Below, piece after piece: positions 44,331-53,595 of a stretch of DNA of 64,000 nt; the first letter of the stretch is position 1, and each line of letters begins with the position of its first letter. The DNA is from Taibaiella sp. GTDB taxonomy: Bacteria; Bacteroidota; Bacteroidia; Chitinophagales; Chitinophagaceae. The position numbers were made by a program, and so were the translations under genes. Under the pieces are notes generated by a model. That model saw nothing but the letters and a program-made list of their open reading frames with translations, had not been told where the DNA came from and made no database searches. The stretch covers positions 372,001 to 436,000 of the forward strand of contig JAHBTQ010000001.1 in NCBI GenBank assembly GCA_019638495.1, read 5' to 3'.

Positions 44331-45266
44331 CTACAATGTCCTAACCAGGTCCTTTGCTTGCTGTGGGGTCATCTTGGTTACGTTCACCGTATAGGTCTTG
44401 CCCGTTTGCGGCGTTGCACCCAGTGTGCCTCCATAGAAGTTGCCCTTTATCACCCCAAATGCTACAAAGTGAACAGGAATGTCGGGCACATGATGCTCAT
44501 TGTAGTTAGTGCCTGTACCGTTGTTACCCTGTATCGGCCACACGGCATTATATTTATCATACACTGCAAATACAAGAAAGGAATCGCGGCTGAAGGAGGG
44601 AGAACCTGAATTTACTACCACAGTAAATTTCTGGTAGTTGGGGTTTGTCATAAACCTATCGGCATTTGCATATCCCGCAAAAGTGGAAGTAATACCCACG
44701 GTGTCACCTATCCACGCTATAGCATTGTCGGGGCCTAGTCCGGGCTCTACGGGCTTCCAGTCTACGCGTCCGTTGCCGCGCGTGCCGGTAAATAGGGTCA
44801 TTCCCGTGGCATCTGTGCCGGGCATAGGCAGATTTGCTTTAAACGGTTTGCCCGCCGCCATTTGCAGCGGCTGGCCCGCCTGCATGGGTTGCACCATAAC
44901 CTCCCCGCCAGAGAGCAGCGGCTCATCGCCGCTTACCGGAAAAACACCGGAGAACAGCATATCGGCCTTATTGGTATACTCAGCAACTGTCACGTCCACA
45001 TTGCCGGTAACAACGGCGCCGCTGCTGGTCAAAAATGCTGACGGAGGAATCTCGTACCGGGTGCCGCTATTGCCGGTAAAAGTGCCGCCCGCAGCGGCAT
45101 CAATGGTTACCGTTTTAGGCTGTACCATTAGCGCGGCCATTGCACCATCCAGTGTGTAATTGCCCGGCGTCTCTTCAGGCGCCGGTCCGGGATCGTAATC
45201 TTTGTTGCAATTTGTAAGCGAAAGTAATGCGATAGCTATCGCAGGATAGATGAGTATCTTTTTCAT
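44331..45266 (-). CDS. Lipoprotein with beta-sandwich-like domains, function unknown
   Basis: A 311-residue lipoprotein with lipobox LTNC (Cys20) and a Pro/Glu linker. The segment GGTFTGNSGTRYEIPPSAFLTSSGAVVTGNVDVTV is a form seen in many Bacteroidota surface lipoproteins, where a Gly-rich strand precedes an Ig- or ZU5-like fold. The middle is Met/Pro-rich (MVQPMQAGQPLQM, LPMPGTD). The C-terminus folds separately (VPDIPVHFVAFGVIKGNFY). No enzyme motif is seen. No strong terminator lies before the gene downstream. Confidence 0.65.
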   Translation of the reverse strand: MKKILIYPAIAIALLSLTNCNKDYDPGPAPEETPGNYTLDGAMAALMVQPKTVTIDAAAGGTFTGNSGTRYEIPPSAFLTSSGAVVTGNVDVTVAEYTNKADMLFSGVFPVSGDEPLLSGGEVMVQPMQAGQPLQMAAGKPFKANLPMPGTDATGMTLFTGTRGNGRVDWKPVEPGLGPDNAIAWIGDTVGITSTFAGYANADRFMTNPNYQKFTVVVNSGSPSFSRDSFLVFAVYDKYNAVWPIQGNNGTGTNYNEHHVPDIPVHFVAFGVIKGNFYGGTLGATPQTGKTYTVNVTKMTPQQAKDLVRTL

Positions 45267-45323
45267 TGGGGTGTATTTGTTTCGAAGAGTTGAAACAATA
45301 ACCGTGCCAAATACAATTCCAAA

Positions 45324-45923
45324 TTAATCTTCGCATAGCCGTGCATAGTCGTCTGGCGTATCAATGTCCACTGCCCCTGCCGTAAAGGGCACCAGAATCA
45401 CGTGCTCTGCATTTCTTTGTATGACCCGGCGCGCGCCAACATCCCCCTCAAGCAACATCAACTCGTCGAACATTTCTTTTTTGAAGAGCGCCGGCACACC
45501 TGTCACATTGCCATAAGCACACGCCACTATGCTCTTCTCAGTCGCTTCAGCAGCGTGCAGACACTCGCCCAGCAACTTTGTTGTAACATACGGCTGGTCG
45601 CAAAGCAAAATCAGGACTGCTTCCGCCTCCGGCAAGATCATCAACAAATTCTGAAGCCCACATCTTATAGATGATGCCATACCCTCGCGCCAGTCGTTGT
45701 TTACCACCACATGCACATCGGAAACGTTTGCTATTGGCATCACTTCTTCTGCATGGGCGCCCAGCACCACCAGGGTGGCTCCCGCCCCTACACCCATTGC
45801 CACTGTTATCGCGTGTTGCAACAGGGTAGCCCCATTAAATGTAAGCAACTGTTTAGGCGAACCCATTCGGGACGATGACCCCGCCGCCAATATTATAATG
45901 CCGGTTTTCTGTGCCGTCATCAT
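45324..45923 (-). CDS. mocA: Molybdenum cofactor cytidylyltransferase-like protein (MocA type)
   Basis: A 199-residue nucleotidyltransferase. It starts with the NTP-binding loop ILAAGSSSRMGSPKQLL. It also has VNNDWREGMASSIRCGL and the metal-site block LLCDQPYV, then TGVPALFKKEMFDELMLLEGDVGAR, all typical of MocA/MobA-like enzymes. MocA adds CMP to molybdopterin for molybdenum hydroxylases of the xanthine dehydrogenase family. Its ATG overlaps the stop of the xdhC-like gene by 4 bases, and the hydroxylase genes precede it, so the operon context fits. Confidence 0.88.
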   Translation of the reverse strand: MMTAQKTGIIILAAGSSSRMGSPKQLLTFNGATLLQHAITVAMGVGAGATLVVLGAHAEEVMPIANVSDVHVVVNNDWREGMASSIRCGLQNLLMILPEAEAVLILLCDQPYVTTKLLGECLHAAEATEKSIVACAYGNVTGVPALFKKEMFDELMLLEGDVGARRVIQRNAEHVILVPFTAGAVDIDTPDDYARLCED

Positions 45924-47086
45924 CCCACTTTTCTTAGTGCGGCGGCAGCATTCACAGTGGCCTGCGCAGGACGCGAATGTATAGCACCATCTCTGTGACG
46001 CAGATACCCGCCAGCCCTGTTTGCAAAAACCGCCTTGATCTCAGAAATGATGGATAACGCAATCTCATCAGGCGTTTCAGCACCTATGTCCAGTCCCACG
46101 GGGCCGTGTACAAGCTTCCGTTGTCGGTCAGTGACGGCAATACCCATGTCATCGAGATCTGTAAAAATTCGCTCCAGTCGCCTGCGTGGGCCTAGCACGC
46201 CCAGGTAGCCGCTGTCTATGTGTAGCAACGACTTCATTACCTCCAGGTCATAATTGTAGTTGTGCGTCATCAACACTATCGCCGTACGTTCGTCTACTGC
46301 CACCTGTGCAGCAACATCCTGAGCTTTTGCAACGACAATTCTATGCGCCTTGGGAAAACGTCCAGCATTTGCATGGGTTTTCCTGCCATCGGCTATGGTC
46401 ACTTCCCACCCCATTATGCCTGCGAGCGACACAAGCGGCATCACGTCATTACCTGCACCTATCACCAAAAGCGAAACCGGTGGCAGCAGCAGCTCAAAGA
46501 AAGCACTCATACCATAGGCGTCATAATGCTTCAGTAGGGAAGCTTCTGCGCGCAGCACCTTGCAGGCGTCATCATAAACCAGTTCGCCGAAATCGGCATC
46601 TCCTACTTTTCTTTCCATACCGGCATCGTTCATCACCAGGCAGGTTCCCGGATGTTCACTAAACGGACCCTTCAATGAAAACAGTGTGACCAACACAGCC
46701 GGCGTCCTTGCTTCACAGTACTTTTCCAGCGAAGCAAGAATATTTGACTGACCATTAGTATCTAGTGGCTCAAAAAGGATATGCACAATACCATTGCAGC
46801 CTAGCTGCACACCAAACTCTATGTCGTCTTCATCAACTGTGTTGTAGGTAACAAGCCTGTTTTGATTCAGCGTTATTGCCTGCAGTGCTTTTCGCAGCGC
46901 ATCGCCCTCCAGGCAGCCGCCGCTTATAGCGCCGGTTATCTGCCCATTATCTTCCACCAGCATGCGCGCACCCGGCATGCGATAGGAGGAACCGTCTACA
47001 TGCACTACGGTTGCCAGCGCAGTTCTGCGCCCTTCCCGGCATGCCTTATGATAGGCTGTGATTATTTCCCTGATCTCCTTTGTCAT
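45920..47086 (-). CDS. xdhC: XdhC/CoxI family molybdenum cofactor chaperone
   Basis: A 388-residue protein with both XdhC halves. The N-terminal region has ATVVHVDGSSYRMPGARMLV and GAISGGCLEGDALR, the latter holding the conserved Cys. The C-terminal Rossmann domain has LLVIGAGNDVMPLVSLAGIMGWEVTIAD and LGVLGPRRR. XdhC receives sulfurated molybdopterin and inserts it into the hydroxylase. It lies 11 bases after the molybdopterin-binding subunit gene and overlaps mocA by 4 bases. Confidence 0.9.
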   Translation of the reverse strand: MTKEIREIITAYHKACREGRRTALATVVHVDGSSYRMPGARMLVEDNGQITGAISGGCLEGDALRKALQAITLNQNRLVTYNTVDEDDIEFGVQLGCNGIVHILFEPLDTNGQSNILASLEKYCEARTPAVLVTLFSLKGPFSEHPGTCLVMNDAGMERKVGDADFGELVYDDACKVLRAEASLLKHYDAYGMSAFFELLLPPVSLLVIGAGNDVMPLVSLAGIMGWEVTIADGRKTHANAGRFPKAHRIVVAKAQDVAAQVAVDERTAIVLMTHNYNYDLEVMKSLLHIDSGYLGVLGPRRRLERIFTDLDDMGIAVTDRQRKLVHGPVGLDIGAETPDEIALSIISEIKAVFANRAGGYLRHRDGAIHSRPAQATVNAAAALRKVG

Positions 47087-47097
47087 AGTGCGTGCTT

Positions 47098-49269
47098 CTA
47101 TATGGTATTCATGTCAAATGGCAGTTTCCGTATCCTGCTTCCTGTCAGGTCAAATATGGCATTCGTCAGTGCCGGGGCAAATGGGGGTAGGCCAGGCTCG
47201 CCCACGCCGCCTGCTGCTGCGTCATTGTCCATTATATGCACCTCTATTTCAAATGGTATGTCGCTTATTCGCGGCATCTTGTAGGCATAAAAGTTCTTCT
47301 GCTCCACCAGCCCGTCCTTAAATGTTATTTCATGAATAGTGGCAGCACCAAGCGCCATAACAATGGAGCCTTCCACTTGCGCCCTTATGGTATCCGGGTT
47401 CACGTACCATCCACAATCCATCACCGCCCACACGTGGTCTATCTTCACTTTGCCATTCGCACCACGAGATACCTTTACCACCTGCCCCACCGTACTGTTA
47501 AAGCACTCGGTCATGGCTACTCCGTATCCTTCATTCTTCTTGCGGTTTTTCCACCCACTCACCTCCACAAGTTTGTCTATCTGCTTTCTTATCCGGTCTT
47601 CTTTCAGGTATTGCCTGCGGAGCTCCAGAGGATCTTTGCCGGCTGCCAGTGCTATCTCGTCGATAAAACTCTCGTAGGCAAATCCGTTGGTAGACGCATA
47701 GACCGACCGCCACCACATGATGGGGATGGGCGTTTCAAATGGCACATCCGAAAAGCTCACATTGCCTATGGCTTCGAAATAGGGCTTAAGAAAGCCTTCC
47801 GATGTGCTCCCGTTAGCCTTGGTTGACTTCTCGGCATCCCAGTGATCTGTGTTCTGGCCACTCATGCGCACCTTGAACGCCTCTATACCTCCGTTGGCCA
47901 CCACCGCCTCACACCGATACGATACCCCGGGACGATATGGCCCCTGTGTCATGTCATCTTCGCGCGACCATACGACCTGCACAGGTGCACCAATTTCTTT
48001 CGATATCACACAGGCTTCGTGCGGATAATCCAGGAAGGCCTTTCGGCCAAAACCTCCGCCAAGGAATGTCATGTTTATAAACACATTTTCTTTTGCAACT
48101 CCCATCTCTTTGCTCAGAAAATCCTGCACCCAGTCCGGCCCTTGTATAGGCCCCCACACTTCCAGCTTGTCTCCCTGGTAGTGAGCGATGCAGTTCAGCG
48201 GCTCCATGCAGCTATGCGACTGGTAAGGCGTCTGGTAAACTACATCCAGTACTTTGCCTCCCTTCTTTATCACTGCATCAGGGTCGCCCACCTTCTTCAA
48301 CAACAATCCTTCTTTTGTTGCCAGGTCCTCCTGCTGGCGCTTATAGATATCCTCAGTACTGATATGCTCAAAGCCGCTATCATCCCATTCCACCTTTAGT
48401 GCCTTTTTCCCCTGCATGGCAGCCCATGTAGAGTTGGCTATAACTGCCACACCCTCGCGGTAGGTATTGAAGACTGCCATCTTCACCTTTATCACTTTGG
48501 TCACGCCAGGCACCCTCATGGTGGCACTGTCGTCATAGCTCTTCACGGTTCCCCGCAGGCGAGGATTCCGCTCCACTGCCGCATACTTCATGCCCGGTAT
48601 TTTCTTGTCTATGCCAAATATGGCAGTGCCATTTGTCTTTAGTACAGTGTCCTGCCTTTTCAGCGGCTTACCTATGAGCTTGTAGTCTGCCCTGGCTTTT
48701 TGCTTCACCTCTTTAGGCGCTTCCATTTTAGATGCGCTCACTACCAGCTCACCATAGTGCAGCGTTTTGCCGCCAGGGCGATGGTGCACCTGTGCCGATG
48801 CTGCAAAGCACTCTGCCGCAGGCACACCCCACCTGGCTGCCGCAGCCGCTATCAGCATTTCGCGTGCCGTTGCGCCCAGCTTCAACAGGTTTTTATATGA
48901 TCCCCGCACAGTGGAACTGCCACCGGTGACCTGTCCACCATACTTCTTGCGATTGCCCTGAGCAAAGACAATGTTCACTTTATCCAGGTCCACTTCCAGC
49001 TCCTCGGCCACTATCTGCGGCACTGCCTGGTACGCCCCCTGCCCCATCTCCGCACGATGGCAGAAGATAGTCACCTTGCCCGATGTGTTGATATGCACCC
49101 ACGCATTCATCTCCACATCATCCACACCTCCCTCATCGGCATTTACGATCTTCGCAGCCTTTGCCAGCGAGGGAAAGTACAATGCCAGGCATAAGCCTGA
49201 TCCGGCAATGCCTGCCGTCTTCAGAAAATTTCTGCGCGAAGTGGTAGTCGCTTCATTTTGTTGTGACAT
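47098..49269 (-). CDS. Molybdopterin-binding subunit of a xanthine dehydrogenase family oxidoreductase (IorB-like)
   Basis: A 723-residue catalytic subunit. A TAT signal (SRRNFLK, then a hydrophobic stretch) sends it folded to the periplasm. The molybdopterin-binding halves follow: GGGFGRKAFLD for the cofactor, QSHSCMEPLNC, and near the C-terminus GGVGEPGLPPFAPALTNAI with the catalytic Glu. The length and TAT signal match the isoquinoline 1-oxidoreductase/aldehyde oxidoreductase beta type. The substrate cannot be read; aldehydes and N-heterocycles are typical of the family. Its [2Fe-2S] partner and a di-haem cytochrome are in the same operon. Confidence 0.9.
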   Translation of the reverse strand: MSQQNEATTTSRRNFLKTAGIAGSGLCLALYFPSLAKAAKIVNADEGGVDDVEMNAWVHINTSGKVTIFCHRAEMGQGAYQAVPQIVAEELEVDLDKVNIVFAQGNRKKYGGQVTGGSSTVRGSYKNLLKLGATAREMLIAAAAARWGVPAAECFAASAQVHHRPGGKTLHYGELVVSASKMEAPKEVKQKARADYKLIGKPLKRQDTVLKTNGTAIFGIDKKIPGMKYAAVERNPRLRGTVKSYDDSATMRVPGVTKVIKVKMAVFNTYREGVAVIANSTWAAMQGKKALKVEWDDSGFEHISTEDIYKRQQEDLATKEGLLLKKVGDPDAVIKKGGKVLDVVYQTPYQSHSCMEPLNCIAHYQGDKLEVWGPIQGPDWVQDFLSKEMGVAKENVFINMTFLGGGFGRKAFLDYPHEACVISKEIGAPVQVVWSREDDMTQGPYRPGVSYRCEAVVANGGIEAFKVRMSGQNTDHWDAEKSTKANGSTSEGFLKPYFEAIGNVSFSDVPFETPIPIMWWRSVYASTNGFAYESFIDEIALAAGKDPLELRRQYLKEDRIRKQIDKLVEVSGWKNRKKNEGYGVAMTECFNSTVGQVVKVSRGANGKVKIDHVWAVMDCGWYVNPDTIRAQVEGSIVMALGAATIHEITFKDGLVEQKNFYAYKMPRISDIPFEIEVHIMDNDAAAGGVGEPGLPPFAPALTNAIFDLTGSRIRKLPFDMNTI

Positions 49270-49319
49270 AGTCCCTCAGTTTTACCGGAATATCTCCTCG
49301 TCACTCACTTTACACTCAA

Positions 49320-49943
49320 TTATTTTGCAGGCGCATAGGCCCCTGTTTCTATCCATGTTCTCCATGCTTTCTTAAATTCCGCATAGCTTAGCGGTGGCAG
49401 CGCCCGTCCTTCGCCGGGATTCCAACCACCTACCACCAGTCCGTCGTCAGCATGTTCCAGCAGTTTCTTCTTATCCTTATTGCCATTTGTGGCAGGGTTC
49501 GTCAATTGCAGCGCCAGCTCACGCGGAGTCTTACCCTGGAACACCATTTTCATATTGGCCGGTGGCAAATGCCAGTTAGGATTCCCGGGTGGCATATGCG
49601 GGCCCGGTAGGTTCACCGCCTGGTGGCAGTTAGCACACTTCATCGCATACACACCTTTGCCGTCGTCGCCGCGCTGTGGAGACATGGCGTGGGGCTGGCT
49701 TAATTCGCCTTGGAGTGGCACATCCCCTGCCGGATGGCAGTTCACGCAACGGGGGCTCATCAGCACGCTATACACTTTCATGAAGGCCTGCGCCGAAACG
49801 GCACTGTCCCTGGTGGATGCGCTACCATGCGGCACATATCTGAATGATGAGCTTAGTACCACCACTACTCCAAGCAACGCTATTATCACGCCCGCCTTCC
49901 GCGCGTGCAGAGTGGCCTGCTTCATTGTCTTGTTATCTCTCAT
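49320..49943 (-). CDS. Di-haem c-type cytochrome of the molybdenum hydroxylase operon
   Basis: About 207 residues; the ATG at 49943 is used, though one at 49925 is also possible. One N-terminal hydrophobic segment (GVIIALLGVVVVLSSS) serves as a signal or anchor. Two CXXCH motifs (CVNCHP and CANCHQ) attach two haems, with Met residues in HMPPG and PANMKM as candidate ligands. It lies between the [2Fe-2S] and molybdopterin subunit genes, so it probably takes electrons from the hydroxylase to the respiratory chain. Confidence 0.88.
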   Translation of the reverse strand: MRDNKTMKQATLHARKAGVIIALLGVVVVLSSSFRYVPHGSASTRDSAVSAQAFMKVYSVLMSPRCVNCHPAGDVPLQGELSQPHAMSPQRGDDGKGVYAMKCANCHQAVNLPGPHMPPGNPNWHLPPANMKMVFQGKTPRELALQLTNPATNGNKDKKKLLEHADDGLVVGGWNPGEGRALPPLSYAEFKKAWRTWIETGAYAPAK

Positions 49944-49983
49944 TAGCACTATGATTAGATTGCACTGACTTTGTTAGGGAAAA

Positions 49984-50454
49984 TTATCTGCCGTTACCCT
50001 TAGCCTGCCACGCTGCCGCGAGGTGAATAGCTTTCCTGATGCGCGGATATGTGCCGCACCTGCAAATGTTACCAGACATTGCTGCATCAATATCGGCATC
50101 CGTAGGATTTGGATTCTCACGCAGTAGTACTGCTGCAGACATGATCTGCCCTGAATGACAATAACCACACTGAGGCACATCTATCTCTTGCCAGGCTTTT
50201 TGCAACGGATGGTCGTTGTTGGCCGATAAGCCTTCGATGGTAATAACTTTCCTGCCCCCCGCACGCGACACCTTCGTAACACAGGACCGCACGGCCTCAC
50301 CATCCAGGTGCACCACGCACGCACCACACTGAGCCACACCACAGCCATACTTTGTACCCGTAAGGTTCAGTATATCCCTTAGCGCCCATAGCAGCGGCAT
50401 TTCCGGGTCAGCATCTATACTGTGGCTTTCGCCATTTACGTTCAATGAGATCAT
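49984..50454 (-). CDS. [2Fe-2S]-binding subunit of the molybdenum hydroxylase (IorA-like)
   Basis: A 156-residue protein from the ATG at 50454. A plant-type ferredoxin cluster ([14 protein letters not shown], then C further on) fills the first half. The C-terminal helical domain holds a second cluster site ([10 protein letters not shown] ... [15 protein letters not shown]). It lacks a signal peptide and presumably rides with the TAT-exported large subunit. It is the first gene of the operon. Confidence 0.9.
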   Translation of the reverse strand: MISLNVNGESHSIDADPEMPLLWALRDILNLTGTKYGCGVAQCGACVVHLDGEAVRSCVTKVSRAGGRKVITIEGLSANNDHPLQKAWQEIDVPQCGYCHSGQIMSAAVLLRENPNPTDADIDAAMSGNICRCGTYPRIRKAIHLAAAWQAKGNGR

Positions 50455-50657
50455 ACGTTCCCTGTTTTTTGAGGCTCCGAAAATGCCTCCTCTTTCAAAG
50501 TTATTCACTTCGGCGACACCAAATTGCCGCCTGCCAATAGATTTTAGAGATTGGCCCAAAAAATACCGTCATCACCTTCCGCTCGCTGCACATTGAATTG
50601 GCCGTAACCGGCCGACAATGAATTCGCAATAAACTACCACCTATCTTAGCGGTCTGT

Positions 50658-51257
50658 ATGAACCCATCCGGTCACCGATATTTTGTATTGAATAAGCCCC
50701 AACGCGTAGTATCCCAGTTTACGGGCAATGATGATGTGGACATGCTGGGCACTATCGACTTCCACTTCCCGGAAGGCACGCACGCCATAGGCCGCCTCGA
50801 CAGCATGTCTGAAGGGCTACTACTGCTCACTACCAATAGCAAGATCACGAAGTTGCTGTTTGAAAGTCGCAAACCTCACCGCCGCACGTACCTGGTACGG
50901 GTACGCAACAAGGTGACTTCCGAAACCCTGCAGCAACTGCGCACAGGTATCACCATCCGCATAAAAGATGGAGAGTACTACACCACGCCCCCCTGCGAGG
51001 TAGACATAGTGGAGCAGCCGGAAAACTTGTTTCCTCACCAACTGGAGCTGCGGGATTATGTAGCGCACACCTGGCTCACCATTTCCCTCTATGAAGGCAA
51101 GTATCACCAGGTGCGCAAAATGGTGTTTGCCGCCGGCCACCGCTGCCAGCGCCTCATCCGCACATCCATAGAAGACCTGGAGCTTGGTACGCTGGCACCG
51201 GGTGCAGTTAGAGAAATGGAAGAGAAGGAGTTTTTTGAGTTGCTGAAATTGGGGTAG
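50658..51257 (+). CDS. RsuA/RluE family rRNA pseudouridine synthase
   Basis: A 199-residue enzyme. The catalytic motif is AIGRLDSMSEGLLLLTTNS, with the nucleophilic Asp in RLD. YLVRVRNKVT and GKYHQVRKMVFAAGHRCQRLIR follow, typical of the RsuA/RluE group. It lacks the N-terminal S4 domain of RsuA/RluB/RluF, since it begins directly with YFVLNKP, so it resembles RluE, which modifies 23S rRNA. It is divergent from the hydroxylase operon. Confidence 0.9.
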   Translation: MNPSGHRYFVLNKPQRVVSQFTGNDDVDMLGTIDFHFPEGTHAIGRLDSMSEGLLLLTTNSKITKLLFESRKPHRRTYLVRVRNKVTSETLQQLRTGITIRIKDGEYYTTPPCEVDIVEQPENLFPHQLELRDYVAHTWLTISLYEGKYHQVRKMVFAAGHRCQRLIRTSIEDLELGTLAPGAVREMEEKEFFELLKLG

Positions 51258-51302
51258 GACAAGCTTCCGGCGAACTGTAATTTGCGCTATCTTTAGTTGA
51301 CC

Positions 51303-51887
51303 ATGAGCCTAATGCAGCCAATTCGAGATGCTATACACAGCATGATACAAGCCTCCGAAGACGAGCTGGATAATCTGTTAGCGGATACTCAAGTAAAAAA
51401 CTTTAAGCGAAAGGCCATCCTTAACACGCCGCAAAAAGTTCCTGGCGAAGTTTTCTTCATCAACAGTGGATTACTCCGCGTTGTGATTACCGATAAGCAG
51501 GGCAATGAACACACCGTTCACTTCGCAATGGAAAATCAGTTCATTGCGGACTATTCCAGTTTCATACTCCGGCAACCTTCTATATATACTTTGCAGGCGC
51601 TGGAAGAATCAGAAGTGGTAGTTCTTCCGCGGAAGTCCATAGAATGGGGATATAACAACCTTAAGCAGGGCGACAGACTTGGGAGGCTGATCGCAGAATA
51701 TTACTTCATCTATCATGATAGCCGAATACGCGATATGTATGAACGCACGCCCAAAGAACGGTATGACGTCATAACGGAGAACTTTCCCGGCATACACAAC
51801 CGGGCACCGCAGCACATGATCGCTTCCTACCTGGGCATTACCCCTGTTCATCTGAGCCGCATAAAGCAGCAATGGACAGAAATGTAA
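51303..51887 (+). CDS. Crp/Fnr family transcriptional regulator
   Basis: A 194-residue regulator. The cyclic-nucleotide-type sensor domain spans about 1-125 (GEVFFINSGLLRVVITDKQGNEHTVHF). The winged HTH lies at the C-terminus (HMIASYLGITPVHLSRIKQQW). There are no Cys residues for an iron-sulfur cluster, so it is not an Fnr-type oxygen sensor. The ATG at 51303 is chosen over a TTG two codons earlier. A membrane protein gene and an SDR gene follow on the same strand and are the likely targets. Confidence 0.9.
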   Translation: MSLMQPIRDAIHSMIQASEDELDNLLADTQVKNFKRKAILNTPQKVPGEVFFINSGLLRVVITDKQGNEHTVHFAMENQFIADYSSFILRQPSIYTLQALEESEVVVLPRKSIEWGYNNLKQGDRLGRLIAEYYFIYHDSRIRDMYERTPKERYDVITENFPGIHNRAPQHMIASYLGITPVHLSRIKQQWTEM

Positions 51888-51921
51888 ACATATGTTATCG
51901 TTTCGAGCCATCATCCCGCAG

Positions 51922-51929
51922 TAGCTTTG
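51922..51929 (+). promoter_or_regulatory. -7 element (TAGCTTTG) for the membrane protein gene
   Basis: A full TAnnTTTG match 13 bases before the ATG at 51943, in the short gap after the Crp/Fnr gene. Confidence 0.4.
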
Positions 51930-51942
51930 CACAAACTGGAAT

Positions 51943-52716
51943 ATGATCTTACTTGGAACATTGTCGGAACTGAGGGTAAGAAATGAAACATTGTTCCTCT
52001 TCGGCCTTGTTTGCATTTTGGCTGGTTTCCTCTTTCTCCTTGCCTCCCGCCTGTCAGGCATTACCCTTGACGGTGTAAGTGCATGGCATAAGCCTTTTAA
52101 GTTTGCCCTGTCTATCGGTATCTACTCGTGGACCATGGCCTGGTTTTGCGCCTATCTGCCTGCTTTCAATGTTAGGGCATTCAGCATATTCACGGTTGCA
52201 GCCCTGGGATTTGAAATTGTGTACATCGCGCTTCAGGCAGCCAGGGGTCAGCGGTCGCACTTCAATACCGGCACACCGCTATATGCTGCGCTATATTCCC
52301 TGATGGCAATTGCTGCCACAGCTGTTACAGTATATACTGCTTACATCGGCTTTCTCTTTTTCGACAGTACCATTTCAGGCTTACCTCATCACTACCTCCT
52401 TGCTATTCGATGGGGCATATTCATCTTTGTCATCTTTTCATTCGAGGGGTTTGTCATGGGGGGACGCATGTCCCACACCATCGGCGGTGATGATGGCAAC
52501 CACGGCATACCGATACTCAACTGGAGTAGGAAGTTCGGAGACCCACGTGTAGCTCACTTCGTCGGCATGCACGCTCTACAGTTGTTGCCCTTTCTGGCCT
52601 ACTACGTTGTGAAAAATAGTACCGCTATACATATCATTGCTATTCTGTACCTGCTACTGGCACTGTTTACGCTTGTTCAGGCGCTGAATGGGCGGCCATT
52701 CTTCCTCATTCGCTAG
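51943..52716 (+). CDS. Seven-helix membrane protein of unknown function
   Basis: A 257-residue protein with about seven transmembrane helices. Polar patches that look conserved are SAWHKPFKFALSIG between helices 1 and 2, AARGQRSHFNTGTP after helix 3 or 4, SHTIGGDDGNHGIPILNWSRKFGDPRVAHFVGMHALQ between helices 5 and 6, and the end NGRPFFLIR. The His/Asp-rich loops could bind metal or a haem-like cofactor, but that is speculation. I do not recognise a named family. Confidence 0.6.
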   Translation: MILLGTLSELRVRNETLFLFGLVCILAGFLFLLASRLSGITLDGVSAWHKPFKFALSIGIYSWTMAWFCAYLPAFNVRAFSIFTVAALGFEIVYIALQAARGQRSHFNTGTPLYAALYSLMAIAATAVTVYTAYIGFLFFDSTISGLPHHYLLAIRWGIFIFVIFSFEGFVMGGRMSHTIGGDDGNHGIPILNWSRKFGDPRVAHFVGMHALQLLPFLAYYVVKNSTAIHIIAILYLLLALFTLVQALNGRPFFLIR

Positions 52717-52801
52717 ACACAAACTTATTTACTGCATTACCCTCGCAATGCTGCATCAGACAGTACCGGGTCTCTTTTGCTTTCAAAAAAGAAACAAGAA
52801 C

Positions 52802-53584
52802 ATGATGTCATATACACTAATCACCGGAGCCACTTCAGGCATAGGACTGGAAATGGCGAAACTGCTCGCGGCGAAGCAGCAGAATCTTATTATTACAGCG
52901 CGTCACGATGACAAACTTCAGTCAGTAGCAACCATGCTTCGGGAAGCAGGAACAGGAGACATTAAATACTATGCGGCCGACCTGGCACAAAATGGTGAAG
53001 CAAGCAGGTTATACCAAACTATCATCGAGGATGGACTGCATGTAACCACCCTGGTAAATAATGCGGGAGTAGGTCTGTATGGCAACTTTACAGACACGTA
53101 CCTGGCCGATGAATTGGCAATGATTCAGCTAAACGTAGGAAGTGTAGTGACGCTCACCAAACATTTTGCAAGAGACATGGTTGCCAATGGGAGCGGAAGA
53201 ATTATGAACGTAGCCTCTCTGTTGTCATTCCTCCCGTTCCCATACTATTCGGTCTACTCGGCAACAAAGGCATTCATACTTGCATTCTCAGAGACCCTGG
53301 CTGCCGAACTCGAAGATACCGGTGTTATTGTAACAACGCTTTGCCCTGGCCCTACAGACACCCCGTTCAACACAGATGCGATGTGGCGTACGAACGCATA
53401 CAAGGCCAACAAGCCCATGACTGCTGATGCCGTTGCCGCAACAGCAGTCCGGCTATTGCTCAATGGTAGAGGCAAGAAGATAGTAGGCTTCAATAACTGG
53501 TTCATCTCCAATCTTCCACGGATCACCCCAGACAAGCTAATGATGAAGATCAAGAAGCGGCTGGCCAGCCCGGCTTCTCAATAA
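52802..53584 (+). CDS. Short-chain dehydrogenase/reductase
   Basis: A 260-residue classical SDR. The cofactor motif is ITGATSGIG (TGxxxGIG), followed by NNAGVG. The catalytic Ser is in NVASLLS and Tyr/Lys in YSVYSATK. The ATG at 52802 is chosen because a longer frame adds 38 residues without SDR features. The CPGPTDTPF segment is typical of the DltE/YqjQ-like branch with unknown substrates. It lies 85 bases after the membrane protein gene and ends 11 bases before the convergent TonB receptor. Confidence 0.88.
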   Translation: MMSYTLITGATSGIGLEMAKLLAAKQQNLIITARHDDKLQSVATMLREAGTGDIKYYAADLAQNGEASRLYQTIIEDGLHVTTLVNNAGVGLYGNFTDTYLADELAMIQLNVGSVVTLTKHFARDMVANGSGRIMNVASLLSFLPFPYYSVYSATKAFILAFSETLAAELEDTGVIVTTLCPGPTDTPFNTDAMWRTNAYKANKPMTADAVAATAVRLLLNGRGKKIVGFNNWFISNLPRITPDKLMMKIKKRLASPASQ

Positions 53585-53595
53585 CGAACTGCTTA

